Positions 53,858 to 63,528 are shown, counted from the stretch's first letter. The stretch is DNA of 64,000 bases from Thermosynechococcus sp. (GCF_025999095.1 NZ_AP024678.1:434001-498000), one strand, 5' to 3'. Numbers and translations are program-made. Notes: a model not told the origin generated them from the letters alone.

Positions 53858-54570
53858 AGGAATACCTACTGGAGGTGGAAAACCTCTCCGTGCGGCGGGG
53901 CGATCGCTGGGTGGTGGAAAATGTCTCCTTTACCCTCGCAGCCAATACGAATATGGCCATTATTGGTCCCAATGGGGCAGGCAAAAGTAGCCTGATTCAA
54001 GCCATTTTGGGAATTATTCCCTACCAGCAGGGACGGGTGACGCTCCTAGGGTATGGCATGACCTATCGCCGCACACTCCCCTATGTCCGCCAACAGGTGG
54101 CTTATTTGCCACAGAACTTCCAGTGCGATCCCCGCATTCCGATCACAGTGGCTGAATTTGTGGGTTTGGGCTGGGGGCAACCGACATGGCAGTGGCCTTG
54201 GCAGTACCGCCAGCAGCGCGATCGCGCCATCTTTGAGAGTCTCCAACGCCTGAACATAGAGCATCTTGCGGCGCAACCCATGAGTTCCCTTTCCGGCGGC
54301 GAAACAAAACGCGCCCTCTTGGCCTATTGCTTGGTGCAACCCCGTCGTCTCCTGATTTTGGATGAAGCTCCCGCTGGCTTAGATTGCCGAGGTGAGCAAC
54401 AGTTTTACGATCTCCTCGAGACCCTCAAGGTGAGCGAGGGCTGGGGGATTTTACAAATTTCCCATCACTTGGAGCGGGTCAGGGCAACCTGCGATCAGGT
54501 GCTGTATCTTGATCGCTCTGTCCAAGGACTAGGAACTCCCGAAGGGGTGCTGCAACAATTTGCGGCCTAG
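53842..54570 (+). CDS. znuC: Zinc ABC transporter ATPase
   Basis: A 242-residue ATPase with Walker A GPNGAGKSS, signature LSGGETKRA and Walker B LLILDEAPAGLD. The usual signature is LSGGQ; here the fifth residue is Glu, as in several ZnuC-like proteins. Start is GTG at 53842, inside znuA. It should pair with a ZnuB permease, but none follows: the next gene is a convergent Nudix hydrolase ending on the same CTAG. The permease must be elsewhere. Confidence 0.9.
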   Translation: MDTPVKEYLLEVENLSVRRGDRWVVENVSFTLAANTNMAIIGPNGAGKSSLIQAILGIIPYQQGRVTLLGYGMTYRRTLPYVRQQVAYLPQNFQCDPRIPITVAEFVGLGWGQPTWQWPWQYRQQRDRAIFESLQRLNIEHLAAQPMSSLSGGETKRALLAYCLVQPRRLLILDEAPAGLDCRGEQQFYDLLETLKVSEGWGILQISHHLERVRATCDQVLYLDRSVQGLGTPEGVLQQFAA

Positions 54571-55016
54571 GGGGCTGATTCTCTCCTGAATTGAGCAAAG
54601 AAATCAAGCAGAATCCGCTGGTGGATGGCTCCTAAGGGGCGATCCTCCCCGAGGGCTTGGGCATAGTGAACGCCAGCCACCACAGAAGCGTAGGGTACTA
54701 AGTCCATCCCCTGTCCTTCGTTGAGTACCAAGCTGCCCAATTCACAGGTTAAAGGGCCTGTGAAAATATAGCGATGTACTTGGGGATCGCTGTACTCGCC
54801 AAAAAAGGTGAGCTGGGGTGGGCAGTAGCCAATCTCCTCATAGACTTCCCGCTGAACGCCCGCGAGCGGTGCTTCTTCAGGTTCAAGGTGGCCGCCAAAA
54901 AGTCCCCAGTGGCCAGGATACAAGATATGGGCATAATCATCTCGCAGTTGCATAAGAACGCGATCGCCTTGGTAGAGAATGGCAAGGGCAACGGGAACAG
55001 TCGTAGTTGCTGGCAT
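54567..55016 (-). CDS. Nudix hydrolase
   Basis: A 149-residue Nudix protein. The Nudix box reads GGHLEPEEAPLAGVQREVYEEIGY, slightly irregular against the GX5EX7REUXEEXGU consensus. It should hydrolyse a nucleoside diphosphate-linked substrate, which the sequence does not identify. It converges on znuC, sharing CTAG at 54567-54570. Downstream of its start lies a 341-base gap to DUF1815. Confidence 0.85.
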   Translation of the reverse strand: MPATTTVPVALAILYQGDRVLMQLRDDYAHILYPGHWGLFGGHLEPEEAPLAGVQREVYEEIGYCPPQLTFFGEYSDPQVHRYIFTGPLTCELGSLVLNEGQGMDLVPYASVVAGVHYAQALGEDRPLGAIHQRILLDFFAQFRRESAP

Positions 55017-55357
55017 CGTCTTGCAGAATGTGTCCTTAGGGCTAGGTTACCCTAGAAACGGGAATCTTAAAGTAAAATGAAAAACATAGCCCTTGAGAGA
55101 TATGGCAGGCTGCTATTGCGACGGTAATCAAAACGGTAGGCAACGGTGAACTAGACATAAAGCTACGCCTTTAGAGGGTATTGCCGTTCCATCTGAGCAA
55201 AATCAACGCTGCCCATACCCATAGCAAATTTTAGATTTTTACATCTTTTTTATAAGATTTTACAAATTGGTATACGGTGGCACATTCTTAAGATTGTCTT
55301 AATATTTCTCTTGGGGTTGCGCTATTCATTTACTCGTTTTCTGGAGTTAATTGTCCT
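55017..55357. other. Intergenic region between Nudix and DUF1815
   Basis: About 340 bases, AT-rich toward the right. It holds the HLR1-like element described separately and, at 55288-55302, a perfect short inverted repeat TTAAGA-TTG-TCTTAA about 55 bases before the DUF1815 start. I see no ORF or tRNA. It should carry promoters for both divergent neighbours. Confidence 0.4.
55249..55266 (+). promoter_or_regulatory. HLR1-like element (possible RpaB site)
   Basis: TTTATAAG and TTTACAAA are spaced by two bases, matching the high-light regulatory HLR1 layout of two (G/T)TTACA(A/T)(A/T) octamers. The first octamer differs at two positions. A further TTTACAT at 55238-55244 extends the near-ten-base periodicity. 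RpaB binds such sites in cyanobacteria. The match is imperfect and in an AT-rich region, so chance is possible. Confidence 0.35.
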
Positions 55358-55678
55358 ATGTTTTACCGCTTAGCCGAACAACACCGCCAGTTTATTCGCG
55401 ACTTGGTGCTGAACCTGCAAGCCCTAGCGATCGCCCTCGAAAATCGAGGCTACATGGCCTCCTGCTACACCTGTGGCGGTGAACTCAACAGTGCCTCCTT
55501 CATGGTCAGCTTGGCCGACAACCACCTAATTCGCTTTTTGGTCTCTGATTATGGAATTACTTGGACTGAAATGCGGGACGACCGCGAACTGATGAAACTA
55601 GAAGGGGCAGAGGCCATCAACCAACTGCAAGAACTGGCCAATCTCCTCAAGGAAGTACGGGTCCCCACTGCGGTTTAA
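55358..55678 (+). CDS. DUF1815 family protein
   Basis: A 106-residue protein starting MFYRLAEQHRQFIRDLVLNL, of DUF1815, known only from cyanobacteria. A CYTCGGEL motif with two cysteines lies near residues 41-48. No signal or membrane segment is present. A TCTGGAGT ribosome site precedes the ATG. The function is unknown. Light-linked control is possible from the upstream HLR1-like element. Confidence 0.85.
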   Translation: MFYRLAEQHRQFIRDLVLNLQALAIALENRGYMASCYTCGGELNSASFMVSLADNHLIRFLVSDYGITWTEMRDDRELMKLEGAEAINQLQELANLLKEVRVPTAV

Positions 55679-55762
55679 CCCTGGCGGGGCTACCCTCGCC
55701 GCTTTTGTCGGTGCTAGCTTAAAAGTAGCTGGGCTTCCCTTCTGCTTTAATCCTCACCCTCA

Positions 55763-56638
55763 ATGACTGAAGTTTCCCTTAGTTGGCAACACCAGTACCG
55801 CAGCGTTAACCAAGTGCGCCTGCACTACGTCACCCAAGGCAGCGGTGATCTAGTGATTTTGTTGCATGGCTTTCCAGAGTTTTGGTACTCTTGGCGATTT
55901 CAAATTCCCGTTTTGGCTCGTCATTTCAAGGTCGTAGTGCCAGATCTGCGGGGCTACAATGACTCCGAGAAGCCTGCCCACGGCTATGATCTCGATACCC
56001 TCAGCCAAGATGTAACGGCGCTCATTCAAGAGCTGGGCTATGAACGAGCACACATTGTCGGCCATGATTGCGGTGGCCTCATAGCTTGGCATGTGGCGGC
56101 ACGCTTTCCGCAGAGGGTGCAGCATTTAGCGGTTTTGAATACCCCGCACCTCTACCCTGTGGGACTGGAACTCTGGCAGCAGTTGGAGCATTTTTGGCGC
56201 AACTGGCCGCTATTGGCTTGCCACATCCCCGGCTTAGCGGAATACTGGCTAGGGCACAATCTGCGGAGTTTTTTGCAGGATTTCTTTCAGCGCTACTCCA
56301 TCCGCAAGGCGGCCTTTTCAGCAGAAACTGTGCAACTCTATCAAGCGGCTCTTGAAAAAGCGGGAGCGATCGCGGCTGTCCTCAAAAGTTATCGCCATCT
56401 TTTTTCACCCCAACAGTGGTGGCACCTACTGCAACAGCACACGGAAGCCATTACCAGCCCCACCCTGATCCTCTGGGGTGCCGATGATCCCCTCGCCCCG
56501 CCCCGCCTTGCCAATGGTATTGAAGCGTTGATCCGTGCACCGTGGCGGCTGAAATACCTGCCTGAGTGTGGCCATTGGGCCCAACAGGAAGTGCCAGGGC
56601 TCGTCAATCGCGAACTCCTTGCCTTTTTGCGGGCATAA
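55763..56638 (+). CDS. Alpha/beta hydrolase, epoxide-hydrolase-like
   Basis: A 291-residue alpha/beta hydrolase. The oxyanion motif is LLHGFPEFWYSWR, the nucleophile elbow is VGHDCGGL with Asp as nucleophile, and the acid/His pair are in LWGADDPLAP and CGHWAQQE. An aspartate nucleophile puts it with soluble epoxide hydrolases and haloalkane dehalogenases. The substrate is unknown. It stands alone between DUF1815 and DUF4912. Confidence 0.85.
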   Translation: MTEVSLSWQHQYRSVNQVRLHYVTQGSGDLVILLHGFPEFWYSWRFQIPVLARHFKVVVPDLRGYNDSEKPAHGYDLDTLSQDVTALIQELGYERAHIVGHDCGGLIAWHVAARFPQRVQHLAVLNTPHLYPVGLELWQQLEHFWRNWPLLACHIPGLAEYWLGHNLRSFLQDFFQRYSIRKAAFSAETVQLYQAALEKAGAIAAVLKSYRHLFSPQQWWHLLQQHTEAITSPTLILWGADDPLAPPRLANGIEALIRAPWRLKYLPECGHWAQQEVPGLVNRELLAFLRA

Positions 56639-56712
56639 AAAATCCCCCCACCCCTGAGGCAGAGGGAAAGGTATTTAATTTAATAAGGCATTTACTGAGC
56701 CAATCAACGTCC

Positions 56713-57951
56713 TTAGGCGAGCCACTCCAGCACCGCTTCTTCCTTGGTATTGGTGCGGCGTTCGGGGGTTTCGCGAGTGAACTTCATGTGAATGGCGCGG
56801 TTTTGTTCCCCATCTGCGGCCACTGCTAAGATCGGGAAGTCGATGAGGCCATCTTGGAAGGACATTTGGAAGCGGAACGTGCCATCGGGATTGAGTTTGA
56901 TGGGGCGCCCACCAATGGTGACGGTGGCATCTGGCTCCGTAGCCCCATAGACAATGAGTTCAGCATCCGCCACTAACCAGAATTTGCGCGGACGAATGGG
57001 AGCCGCCGAAGCTGAGAAGCCAACGCCCGACATCGTCAGACCCGAAACCGTCGGCACCGCCCATAGCCCAACTCCAGAGGGGAAGACATAGGAACTGATG
57101 GCCATTTCTGGCAACTGGGAGATGGAGCCGGGGACTTGGTGCATAGAACCAAAGAGGGAACCCGCCACCCGTTGCGCTTCTGCCCCTTCGGCCATGGCAA
57201 AGATGCCCTCATAAATGGGATTGGGTTCGGCAGTGCCTGCCAAGGGTGCCCCCAGATCAAAGAGGGTTTTGCCCCGCAGATCCATATCCCAATCCACGGT
57301 AATGAATTGATCCCAAACCCAATCTGAGGGGTAGGCGGGGGGAATATGAATGGGGGCAGAACGAGCTAGAACTAACCAGCGGCCATCGGCACAGCGATAA
57401 CCAATTTCCACTACATAGTCGCGATCGCTCACGGGGATGGGCAGATACCACTCCCGCGCCAACTCATCGCAGGGGTACTCCTGAACACTGTGGGGAATTT
57501 GGCTATCGAGGTTGATATTGGTGGCATCGTAGAGGCGTAAAGCCAGTTGCTGCCCCCCTTGCCGCCGCAATTGTTCGCGGTGCTCGTTGGGCACATCCCA
57601 ATAGGCGTAGGCCCACTGGGGATCACGGGGCATGAGGACAATGCGGCTTTCACCATAGCCACCCGGCAAATCCCCAAGGCCTTCATCCACTGCGGCCAAG
57701 AGAACATCATCTTGAGCAGGACCGAGGTCAAACTTTGCGGCTTCCACTTTTTCTTGTGACTCCAGACTAGAGGGGACAGGTTGGATAGAAATGGTGGTGG
57801 TTGATCCGTTGGCTTGCGCCTGTTTTTCACGGATGGCAGCGAGGAGCTCATCTTTGCGCATACGGCTATAGCGGGATACTTGCAGTTCACTGGCAACACG
57901 CCGCAACTGCCGCAATGTCATTTCTTCTAACGGGGGGCGATCTTTTGGCAT
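56713..57951 (-). CDS. SAP/Rho-N and DUF4912 domain protein
   Basis: A 412-residue protein. The N-terminal 45 residues form a Rho-N/SAP-like helix-extended-loop-helix motif (LRQLRRVASELQVSRYSRMR), usually nucleic-acid binding. A DUF4912 region follows (MPRDPQWAYAYWDVPNEHRE). The C-terminal part is beta-rich with LWAVPTVSG and an acidic end. No catalytic motif is evident. The ATG at 57951 follows GGAGG; the frame upstream is unconserved. Function unknown; nucleic-acid binding is inferred. Confidence 0.78.
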   Translation of the reverse strand: MPKDRPPLEEMTLRQLRRVASELQVSRYSRMRKDELLAAIREKQAQANGSTTTISIQPVPSSLESQEKVEAAKFDLGPAQDDVLLAAVDEGLGDLPGGYGESRIVLMPRDPQWAYAYWDVPNEHREQLRRQGGQQLALRLYDATNINLDSQIPHSVQEYPCDELAREWYLPIPVSDRDYVVEIGYRCADGRWLVLARSAPIHIPPAYPSDWVWDQFITVDWDMDLRGKTLFDLGAPLAGTAEPNPIYEGIFAMAEGAEAQRVAGSLFGSMHQVPGSISQLPEMAISSYVFPSGVGLWAVPTVSGLTMSGVGFSASAAPIRPRKFWLVADAELIVYGATEPDATVTIGGRPIKLNPDGTFRFQMSFQDGLIDFPILAVAADGEQNRAIHMKFTRETPERRTNTKEEAVLEWLA

Positions 57952-58248
57952 GGGTGCCTCCTTCGTAGGTTGATAGACGAAGCTATCGTTTGCCCTTGAT
58001 CTTTGGCAAAAAACTCGTGGGGCGTCAAGGGAATTGCCAAACATCCCTAGGGATTTATACGCAGTTTATCCCTTTGTGGGGATCAAATGTTAGAGTTTCG
58101 TGACAATTCTGCGGTGTGGGGATCAAGGGAGTGGCTGCCATTCCCTCTCTAGGCCGCCTTCTGTAGGGGGCAAGGGAGTATAGTTAAAGATGTATGCCTG
58201 CAATCTCCCTAGGCGTTGGATCACGTAACCAAGATCATTCCAAGTGCT

Positions 58249-59499
58249 ATGACGATCGCCCCGAGCCGCTCCCTTGCTGACCTGTGCCGTGCTGACTTTC
58301 CGATTTTGGCGCGACAGGTCCACGATCGCCCCTTGATTTACTTTGACAATGCGGCCACCTCCCAGAAGCCCTTGGCAGTTCTCAATACCCTTGAGGACTA
58401 CTATCGGCGCTATAACTCTAATGTCCATCGGGGGGTACACACCCTCAGTGCTGAGGCCACGGCCGCCTATGAAGGGGCACGGGAAAAGGTGGCGCGTTTT
58501 GTCAATGCTGCCCATGCCGAGGAAATTATCTATACGCGCAATGCCAGTGAGGCGATTAACCTCGTGGCCTATAGTTGGGGCATGAATACGCTGCGGGACG
58601 GGGATGAAATTATCCTGACGGTGATGGAGCACCACAGTAATTTGATTCCGTGGCAGTTTGTGGCCCAAAAAACCGGTGCTCGCCTCAAGTTTGTCGAACT
58701 GACGCCAGAGCAAACCTTTGACCTCAACCACTACGAAAGCCTTTTGAGCGATCGCACGCGCTTAGTGGCCGTGGCCCATGTATCTAACACGCTGGGGTGC
58801 CTCAACCCGATTCCCGAGATTGCCCGTCTTGCCCATGCCAAGGGGGCGCGGGTATTGGTGGATGCCTGCCAAAGTGTGCCTCACCTCCCCATTGATGTGC
58901 AGCAGTTGGGGTGCGATTGGCTGGTGGCCTCCGGTCATAAAATGTGTGCCCCCACGGGCATCGGCTTCCTCTGGGGACGCTCGGAACTCCTGCGGCAAAT
59001 GCCGCCTTTTTTGGGGGGGGGCGAAATGATTGCCGATGTCTTTCTTGACCATGCCACCTACGCCGATATTCCCCATCGGTTTGAAGCGGGAACGCCGGCC
59101 ATTGCGGAGGCGATCGCTCTGGGGGCCGCGGTGGATTACCTGAGTCAGTGGGGGATGGCACGCATCCATGCCTACGAGCAGGAACTCACGGCCTACCTCT
59201 TTGAACGCCTCCCAGAGCTTCCTGGTGTCACGGTCTATGGCCCTACGTCGGGCGATCGCGCTGCCTTGGCCAGCTTTACCGTGGGTGAGGTGCACCCCCA
59301 CGATCTCTCGACCATCCTGGATCAGGCGGGAATTGCGATTCGGGCAGGACACCACTGCACTCAGCCTTTGCACCGCTATTTAGGGGTTCAATCCACGGCA
59401 CGGGCTAGCCTTTACTTCTACAACACCCGCGCTGAAATTGATCAGTTTATTGCTGCCCTGGGGGAAGCGATTGCCTTCTTTAGCGACGTCTTGGCCTAG
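58249..59499 (+). CDS. sufS: Cysteine desulfurase SufS
   Basis: A 416-residue class V PLP enzyme that transfers sulfur from cysteine for Fe-S cluster assembly. The PLP lysine is in [16 protein letters not shown], and the reactive cysteine is in [11 protein letters not shown], the position used by SufS rather than the longer IscS loop. No sufBCD or sufE is adjacent. The ATG at 58249 gives a normal N-terminus. It ends on CTAG at 59496-59499, shared with the dnaE-C stop. Confidence 0.93.
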   Translation: MTIAPSRSLADLCRADFPILARQVHDRPLIYFDNAATSQKPLAVLNTLEDYYRRYNSNVHRGVHTLSAEATAAYEGAREKVARFVNAAHAEEIIYTRNASEAINLVAYSWGMNTLRDGDEIILTVMEHHSNLIPWQFVAQKTGARLKFVELTPEQTFDLNHYESLLSDRTRLVAVAHVSNTLGCLNPIPEIARLAHAKGARVLVDACQSVPHLPIDVQQLGCDWLVASGHKMCAPTGIGFLWGRSELLRQMPPFLGGGEMIADVFLDHATYADIPHRFEAGTPAIAEAIALGAAVDYLSQWGMARIHAYEQELTAYLFERLPELPGVTVYGPTSGDRAALASFTVGEVHPHDLSTILDQAGIAIRAGHHCTQPLHRYLGVQSTARASLYFYNTRAEIDQFIAALGEAIAFFSDVLA

Positions 59500-60854
59500 G
59501 GCTTGAGGCTGAGCAGTTCACTGGCTTGCGCCTGAAAGCCGGCACTAGTGAGGGCATGGCGGGCGCGATCGGCATCCTCAACGCGAAACTGTGGCCCTAG
59601 GCGTACGTACTGGGCATGGTAGCCATCGGTTACTTTAATCACCACCGGCACCTTGGGCATTTCTCCCGCCTGTTGCTTGAGCACTTCCGAGAGACGACTT
59701 TGGGCCTGAATGTCCCCCGCCTGCTCTACGGGCAAATCCACAAGCACCAGTTTCACCGCTTCAAGGGGCTCGGCATCTTCAATCAGGAGTTGGGGGCGAT
59801 CGTCACGCATTTCTAGGGTGCCCCACAGCAATAGGCGGTGATCAAGCTGCAATTGCCCCTGAATTCGCTCATAGGCCTTGGGAAAAACCACCGCTTCCGC
59901 CTGACCTGTGAGGTCTTCCAACTGGACAATGGCCATTCGCTCGCCGCGCTTGGTGGTAATGGGCTTGAGTGCCGTCAGCAGGGCAATCACACTCACCACC
60001 CCTTGACCCGTGTGCTGCTCGAGATCCGCCAAGCTAATGGGGGCAATCATGGCCGCTGGCCGGTGAATATCCTTGAGGGGATGGTTCGATACATAAAATC
60101 CCAGCAGGTCTTTTTCTTGGCGGAGCTTTTCGGCATCGGGTAAATCATCAACCGGGGGCGCACTGGGGGCTGGGTCATAGCTGCCGCTGGATTCATTGCT
60201 GGAGCCCCCTGCCAACATGTCAAAGAGATTTACTTGCCCCACCGCCCGATCTTTGGCGCGCGCCTGTGCCCACTCCAGCACGAGGGGGAGATCCTGCAGT
60301 AGTTGGTTGCGGTTGCGCTGGGGATGGAGACTATCCATGGCACCACAGGCAATCAGGGATTCAAGGGCGCGACGGTTGAGAATGCGACTATCGCCCCCCG
60401 CACGGGGAACTCGTTCGCAAAAATCCGCCAAACTTTGAAAGGCGCCCCCCTCTGCCCGCGCCTGCAAAATGGCCTCAATCATCCCTTGGCCAACGTTGCG
60501 TACTGCCGACAGACCAAAAAGAATTTTTTCGCCCACGGGGGTAAAGTCAATATCTGAGTGATTCACATCGGGGGGTAACACCTCAATCCCCATACTCAGG
60601 CAGGTGGCAATATAGCGCTGTACCTTGTCTTGGTCGCCACTATTGGCCGTGAGCAAAGCTGCCATATACTCGACGGGAAAGTTGGCCTTGAGAAATGCCG
60701 TTTGATAGGTAACGTAGCCGTAGGCCGTCGAGTGGGACTTGTTGAAACAATTAGCGGCGATCGCCCCATTGGCCAAAAGAAAGTTGTGATCCCTGGCTAA
60801 ACCAATGTCATAGACCGCTTGCCAACCCACCAACCGCCGGCCGACAATCTTCAC
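59496..60854 (-). CDS. dnaE: DNA polymerase III alpha subunit, C-terminal part with split-intein C half
   Basis: A 452-residue product starting with 35 intein residues ([18 protein letters not shown] read from a GTG, ending at Asn35). The C-extein follows, starting with Cys at [17 protein letters not shown]. The C-extein supplies the remaining polymerase fingers, the OB domain ([20 protein letters not shown]) and tau-binding region. Trans-splicing to the 46234-48852 product restores the full polymerase. It starts 27 bases after the unknown gene at 60882. It lies upstream of the N half on the same strand. Confidence 0.97.
   Translation of the reverse strand: MKIVGRRLVGWQAVYDIGLARDHNFLLANGAIAANCFNKSHSTAYGYVTYQTAFLKANFPVEYMAALLTANSGDQDKVQRYIATCLSMGIEVLPPDVNHSDIDFTPVGEKILFGLSAVRNVGQGMIEAILQARAEGGAFQSLADFCERVPRAGGDSRILNRRALESLIACGAMDSLHPQRNRNQLLQDLPLVLEWAQARAKDRAVGQVNLFDMLAGGSSNESSGSYDPAPSAPPVDDLPDAEKLRQEKDLLGFYVSNHPLKDIHRPAAMIAPISLADLEQHTGQGVVSVIALLTALKPITTKRGERMAIVQLEDLTGQAEAVVFPKAYERIQGQLQLDHRLLLWGTLEMRDDRPQLLIEDAEPLEAVKLVLVDLPVEQAGDIQAQSRLSEVLKQQAGEMPKVPVVIKVTDGYHAQYVRLGPQFRVEDADRARHALTSAGFQAQASELLSLKP
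60750..60854 (-). other. DnaE split intein, C-terminal half
   Basis: 35 codons from the GTG start (60852-60854) to the penultimate-junction Asn (60750-60752). The next codon (60747-60749) is the +1 Cys that begins the extein with CFNKSHS. Blocks F and G are seen in [16 protein letters not shown] and AIAAN. The pairing N half is at 46237-46587. Confidence 0.95.
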
Positions 60855-60881
60855 GCTTCACCTTTCCAAACGCTGCGCTCC

Positions 60882-61547
60882 CTATTCTAATCGTCGCACT
60901 GTGTCGCGAGCGGGAATTCGCACATCTCGCAGGGGTATCCCCCTGAGACACTGGTAATGGGCGGTGAACCAGTCGGGGGTTTGCACCCCTATACTGGCTA
61001 AGGCGGCTGTGGTGGGAAAAGGCCACAGTTGCTCAAAGATCACTTCCCCCTGCCAGTCAAATTGCAGAAAATAACAGCCCACGGGGGCCTGCAAGTGATC
61101 TAGGAGTCGTCGTCCAAGGGCATAGAGGGTTTGTCGCTGGCGATCGCTGGCATGGATGGGTAACTGCCATGTCCCTTCGATGCAGCCAATAATTTCGCCA
61201 AAGAGCGTCCCCTTTGCCGTTTGGGCCAGGGGCAACTGATAGAGACCCCCGGTGCCGGTTCCTATTCCCCACCGGGAAACCAAGGCACTCAAAGCTTGAC
61301 ACTGCTGCCAAAGGTGGGATGATGCCCAATGGGTAAGGCTATAGTCCAGTACCGCTGCTTGGGGAGCGATCGCGATCGGGGCATCGAGGGGACAAACCAC
61401 AATCTCAGCACTCCTGTGACATTGTTGCAGCACGGGTACCACGTTTGTCACTACTTGCTCCGCAGACACTTCGGCCTGCCTTGGCTGTGCTGCACACCAG
61501 ATCCGTAGTTTCAATCCTCCAACCCTCCTGCTGCCAGGGCAGCTCAC
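60882..61547 (-). CDS. Conserved protein of unknown function upstream of dnaE-C
   Basis: A protein of about 221 residues, Trp-, Gln- and Leu-rich, with internal stretches such as LPLAQTAKGTLFGEIIGCIE and CYFLQFDWQGEVIFEQLWP. No signal, transmembrane segment or recognised domain. The start is uncertain: the ATG at 61547 adds a leader that looks unconserved, and internal starts after VGG are possible. It ends 27 bases before dnaE-C in the same direction and could share its promoter. Confidence 0.55.
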   Translation of the reverse strand: MSCPGSRRVGGLKLRIWCAAQPRQAEVSAEQVVTNVVPVLQQCHRSAEIVVCPLDAPIAIAPQAAVLDYSLTHWASSHLWQQCQALSALVSRWGIGTGTGGLYQLPLAQTAKGTLFGEIIGCIEGTWQLPIHASDRQRQTLYALGRRLLDHLQAPVGCYFLQFDWQGEVIFEQLWPFPTTAALASIGVQTPDWFTAHYQCLRGIPLRDVRIPARDTVRRLE

Positions 61548-61962
61548 CAGCGCTCCATGAGCATCGCCTGCTGAGCTCAGAAAATCACATCCGCCAAAGT
61601 TTCATTGTAGGTGTGGGCGGTCAAATTGCCATCCTCTGCCCTTGGCAGTACTAAGCGGACTGGCTCTTAAGCACTTCCTGCAAAGCTGCCTGTGCCCTTG
61701 GGGCGATCGCTCATCCTTCCCTAAACCGATCTACTCAATGCCGGCTGCGATCACCGGCGATCAAAAGTTGGCGGACACTTCTGACAAATCCACCCCAGCT
61801 GCTGCATCGCTCAAGTTAGACATCTCTAGGCGCATCCGCAACTCACCTAAAAGCCCCACGGCTAGCCGAGCCGAATCGCTGGACCTTGACGGGAAGCCCT
61901 ACCAAAAGTCTTCTAGGATGTTTTTGAGTTCCCGCGGAGGTCACCCCTTGATTTCTGCTCAC
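61548..61962. other. Intergenic region without a clear gene
   Basis: About 415 bases between two leftward genes. The plus strand has an open stretch (61642-62007) of basic, Ser/Lys/Pro-rich composition that runs into the neighbouring gene in antisense and resembles no family; I do not call it a gene. No rRNA, tRNA, RNase P or tmRNA signature is recognised. Confidence 0.4.
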
Positions 61963-62508
61963 CTAAGTATTAAAGCTGGGAATCAGGCCAATCCGCGCAG
62001 GTTGTAATGAGGCTAATCCCTGCTGTTGCTGCTGGCGGGCCTGGGCAGCCAAGAGGGTTTGCAGATTCCGCAATTCGGCACGCAGTTGAGCGTTTTCTTT
62101 TTCGAGGCTTTCAATCTTCAGTTTCACTTGAGTGAGTCGCTCACTAAATTTTTGCCGATAGACTTCGGGCATTTCTTGGATGACGCGCTCCAGCATCTCA
62201 TTGCGGTCGCTCAATGCAATCACTTGAGCCTTCAAGTCGTTCATTTCCGCTTCGCGGTTTTGTGCCTGCTGTTGGTAGGCAAGAATCTGCTCTTGATAGG
62301 CTGCGATTTGCGCCTCCACCTGTTGCACCTGTGCTTGCAACAACCTCAGGGCTTCGGCATTGGCGGCCTCAGTCTTGCGGGCTTGGTAAAAGCGCACAAA
62401 TAACTCAGGATGCTGCACCATGAGTTGATAGAGTTCCTCTGAGAGTTGCTGCACGAGTTGATCCCGTATCAGCAGTTCATCGGCGAAGTTGAGGGAAGTC
62501 TCGTTCAC
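61963..62508 (-). CDS. Coiled-coil protein beside rsmH
   Basis: A protein of about 181 residues, almost entirely alpha-helical coiled coil from about residue 40 to 165, with long Gln/Leu/Glu heptads such as [20 protein letters not shown]. The start is GTG 62508, beginning (V)[20 protein letters not shown]. No signal or membrane segment. It diverges from rsmH across 59 bases. The longer frame to 62772 would overlap rsmH and is unlikely. Function unknown. Confidence 0.65.
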   Translation of the reverse strand: MNETSLNFADELLIRDQLVQQLSEELYQLMVQHPELFVRFYQARKTEAANAEALRLLQAQVQQVEAQIAAYQEQILAYQQQAQNREAEMNDLKAQVIALSDRNEMLERVIQEMPEVYRQKFSERLTQVKLKIESLEKENAQLRAELRNLQTLLAAQARQQQQQGLASLQPARIGLIPSFNT

Positions 62509-62567
62509 GGCGGCGGCTCTCCAAGGGATTGTGCTGTGGCCAATTTTACGTTGATTCTGATCCACCC

Positions 62568-63440
62568 ATGCAAGATTTAGAATTTTCCACCTACCATCGG
62601 CCGGTGTTGGCCACGGCGGTGCTTGAGGCCCTCCAGCCCAAATCGGGCGGCTTCTACTTGGATGCCACAGTGGGCGGGGGCGGCCACACAGCACTGCTAT
62701 TGCGGCGTGAACCCACCTGTCGGGTGCTGGCGGTCGATCAGGATCCGATGGCTCTAGCGGCAGCTCAAGCATTCCTTGCCCCTTTTGGCGATCGCGTCCA
62801 GTTTTGGCAGGGCAACTTTGCTGATCTGCCTGTGGCTGAAGCGATGTTTGATGGCATTCTCGCCGATTTAGGCGTGAGTTCTGCCCAGTTGGATCGCCCA
62901 GAGCGAGGGTTTAGTTTTCGCTTTGATGCCCCCCTCGATATGCGCATGGATCCCGCTAACCCTTTGACAGCTGCAACGGTGATCAATCACTACAGCGAGC
63001 GAGAACTGGCGGATATTTTCTATGAATATGGGGAAGAACGGTTTGCCCGCCGCATTGCCCACCAAATTGTGGCCCGTCGCCCCCTCAACAGCACCCAAGA
63101 ATTAGCGCAGTTGGTTGCCCGTTGCCTCAAGGCTGCCCCCCGACAACGCATTCATCCAGCCACACGGGTTTTTCAGGCCTTGCGTATCTATGTCAACCAA
63201 GAGTTAGCGGTGCTCGACCAATTTTTGGCGCGATCGCCCCACTGGTTAAAGCCCACAGGGCGCATTGCCGTTATTAGTTTCCATAGCTTGGAGGATCGGC
63301 GGGTGAAGCAGGCGTGGCGTGCCAATCCCCTCTTGGAAGTCCTGACGCGTAAACCAATTGTGGCGGATGCCGTGGAGGTGAGCCTTAACCCGCGGTCGCG
63401 ATCGGCAAAGCTACGAATTGCGGCGCGTACTTGTGCATGA
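62568..63440 (+). CDS. rsmH: 16S rRNA (cytosine-1402-N4)-methyltransferase
   Basis: A 290-residue RsmH/MraW enzyme, fine-tuning the ribosomal P site. The N-terminus [16 protein letters not shown] is typical, followed by motif [33 protein letters not shown], and C-terminal [13 protein letters not shown]. The ATG at 62568 gives the usual length. In many bacteria this gene heads the division cell wall cluster; here the FtsL-like gene follows after 88 bases. Confidence 0.95.
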   Translation: MQDLEFSTYHRPVLATAVLEALQPKSGGFYLDATVGGGGHTALLLRREPTCRVLAVDQDPMALAAAQAFLAPFGDRVQFWQGNFADLPVAEAMFDGILADLGVSSAQLDRPERGFSFRFDAPLDMRMDPANPLTAATVINHYSERELADIFYEYGEERFARRIAHQIVARRPLNSTQELAQLVARCLKAAPRQRIHPATRVFQALRIYVNQELAVLDQFLARSPHWLKPTGRIAVISFHSLEDRRVKQAWRANPLLEVLTRKPIVADAVEVSLNPRSRSAKLRIAARTCA

Positions 63441-63528
63441 ATTGTTCGAATGATGGTTTATTTATGGGTATCTTTACAGTGCGTCCTAATCTTTTAGGGC
63501 AATCCATTCCTGAGGAGTGCTGGAGTTT

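Noticed and set aside
61642-62007. A 121-residue plus-strand ORF in the gap before the coiled-coil gene
   Set aside because: Low-complexity Ser/Lys/Pro composition, antisense overlap at its end, no ribosome site and no recognisable domain.
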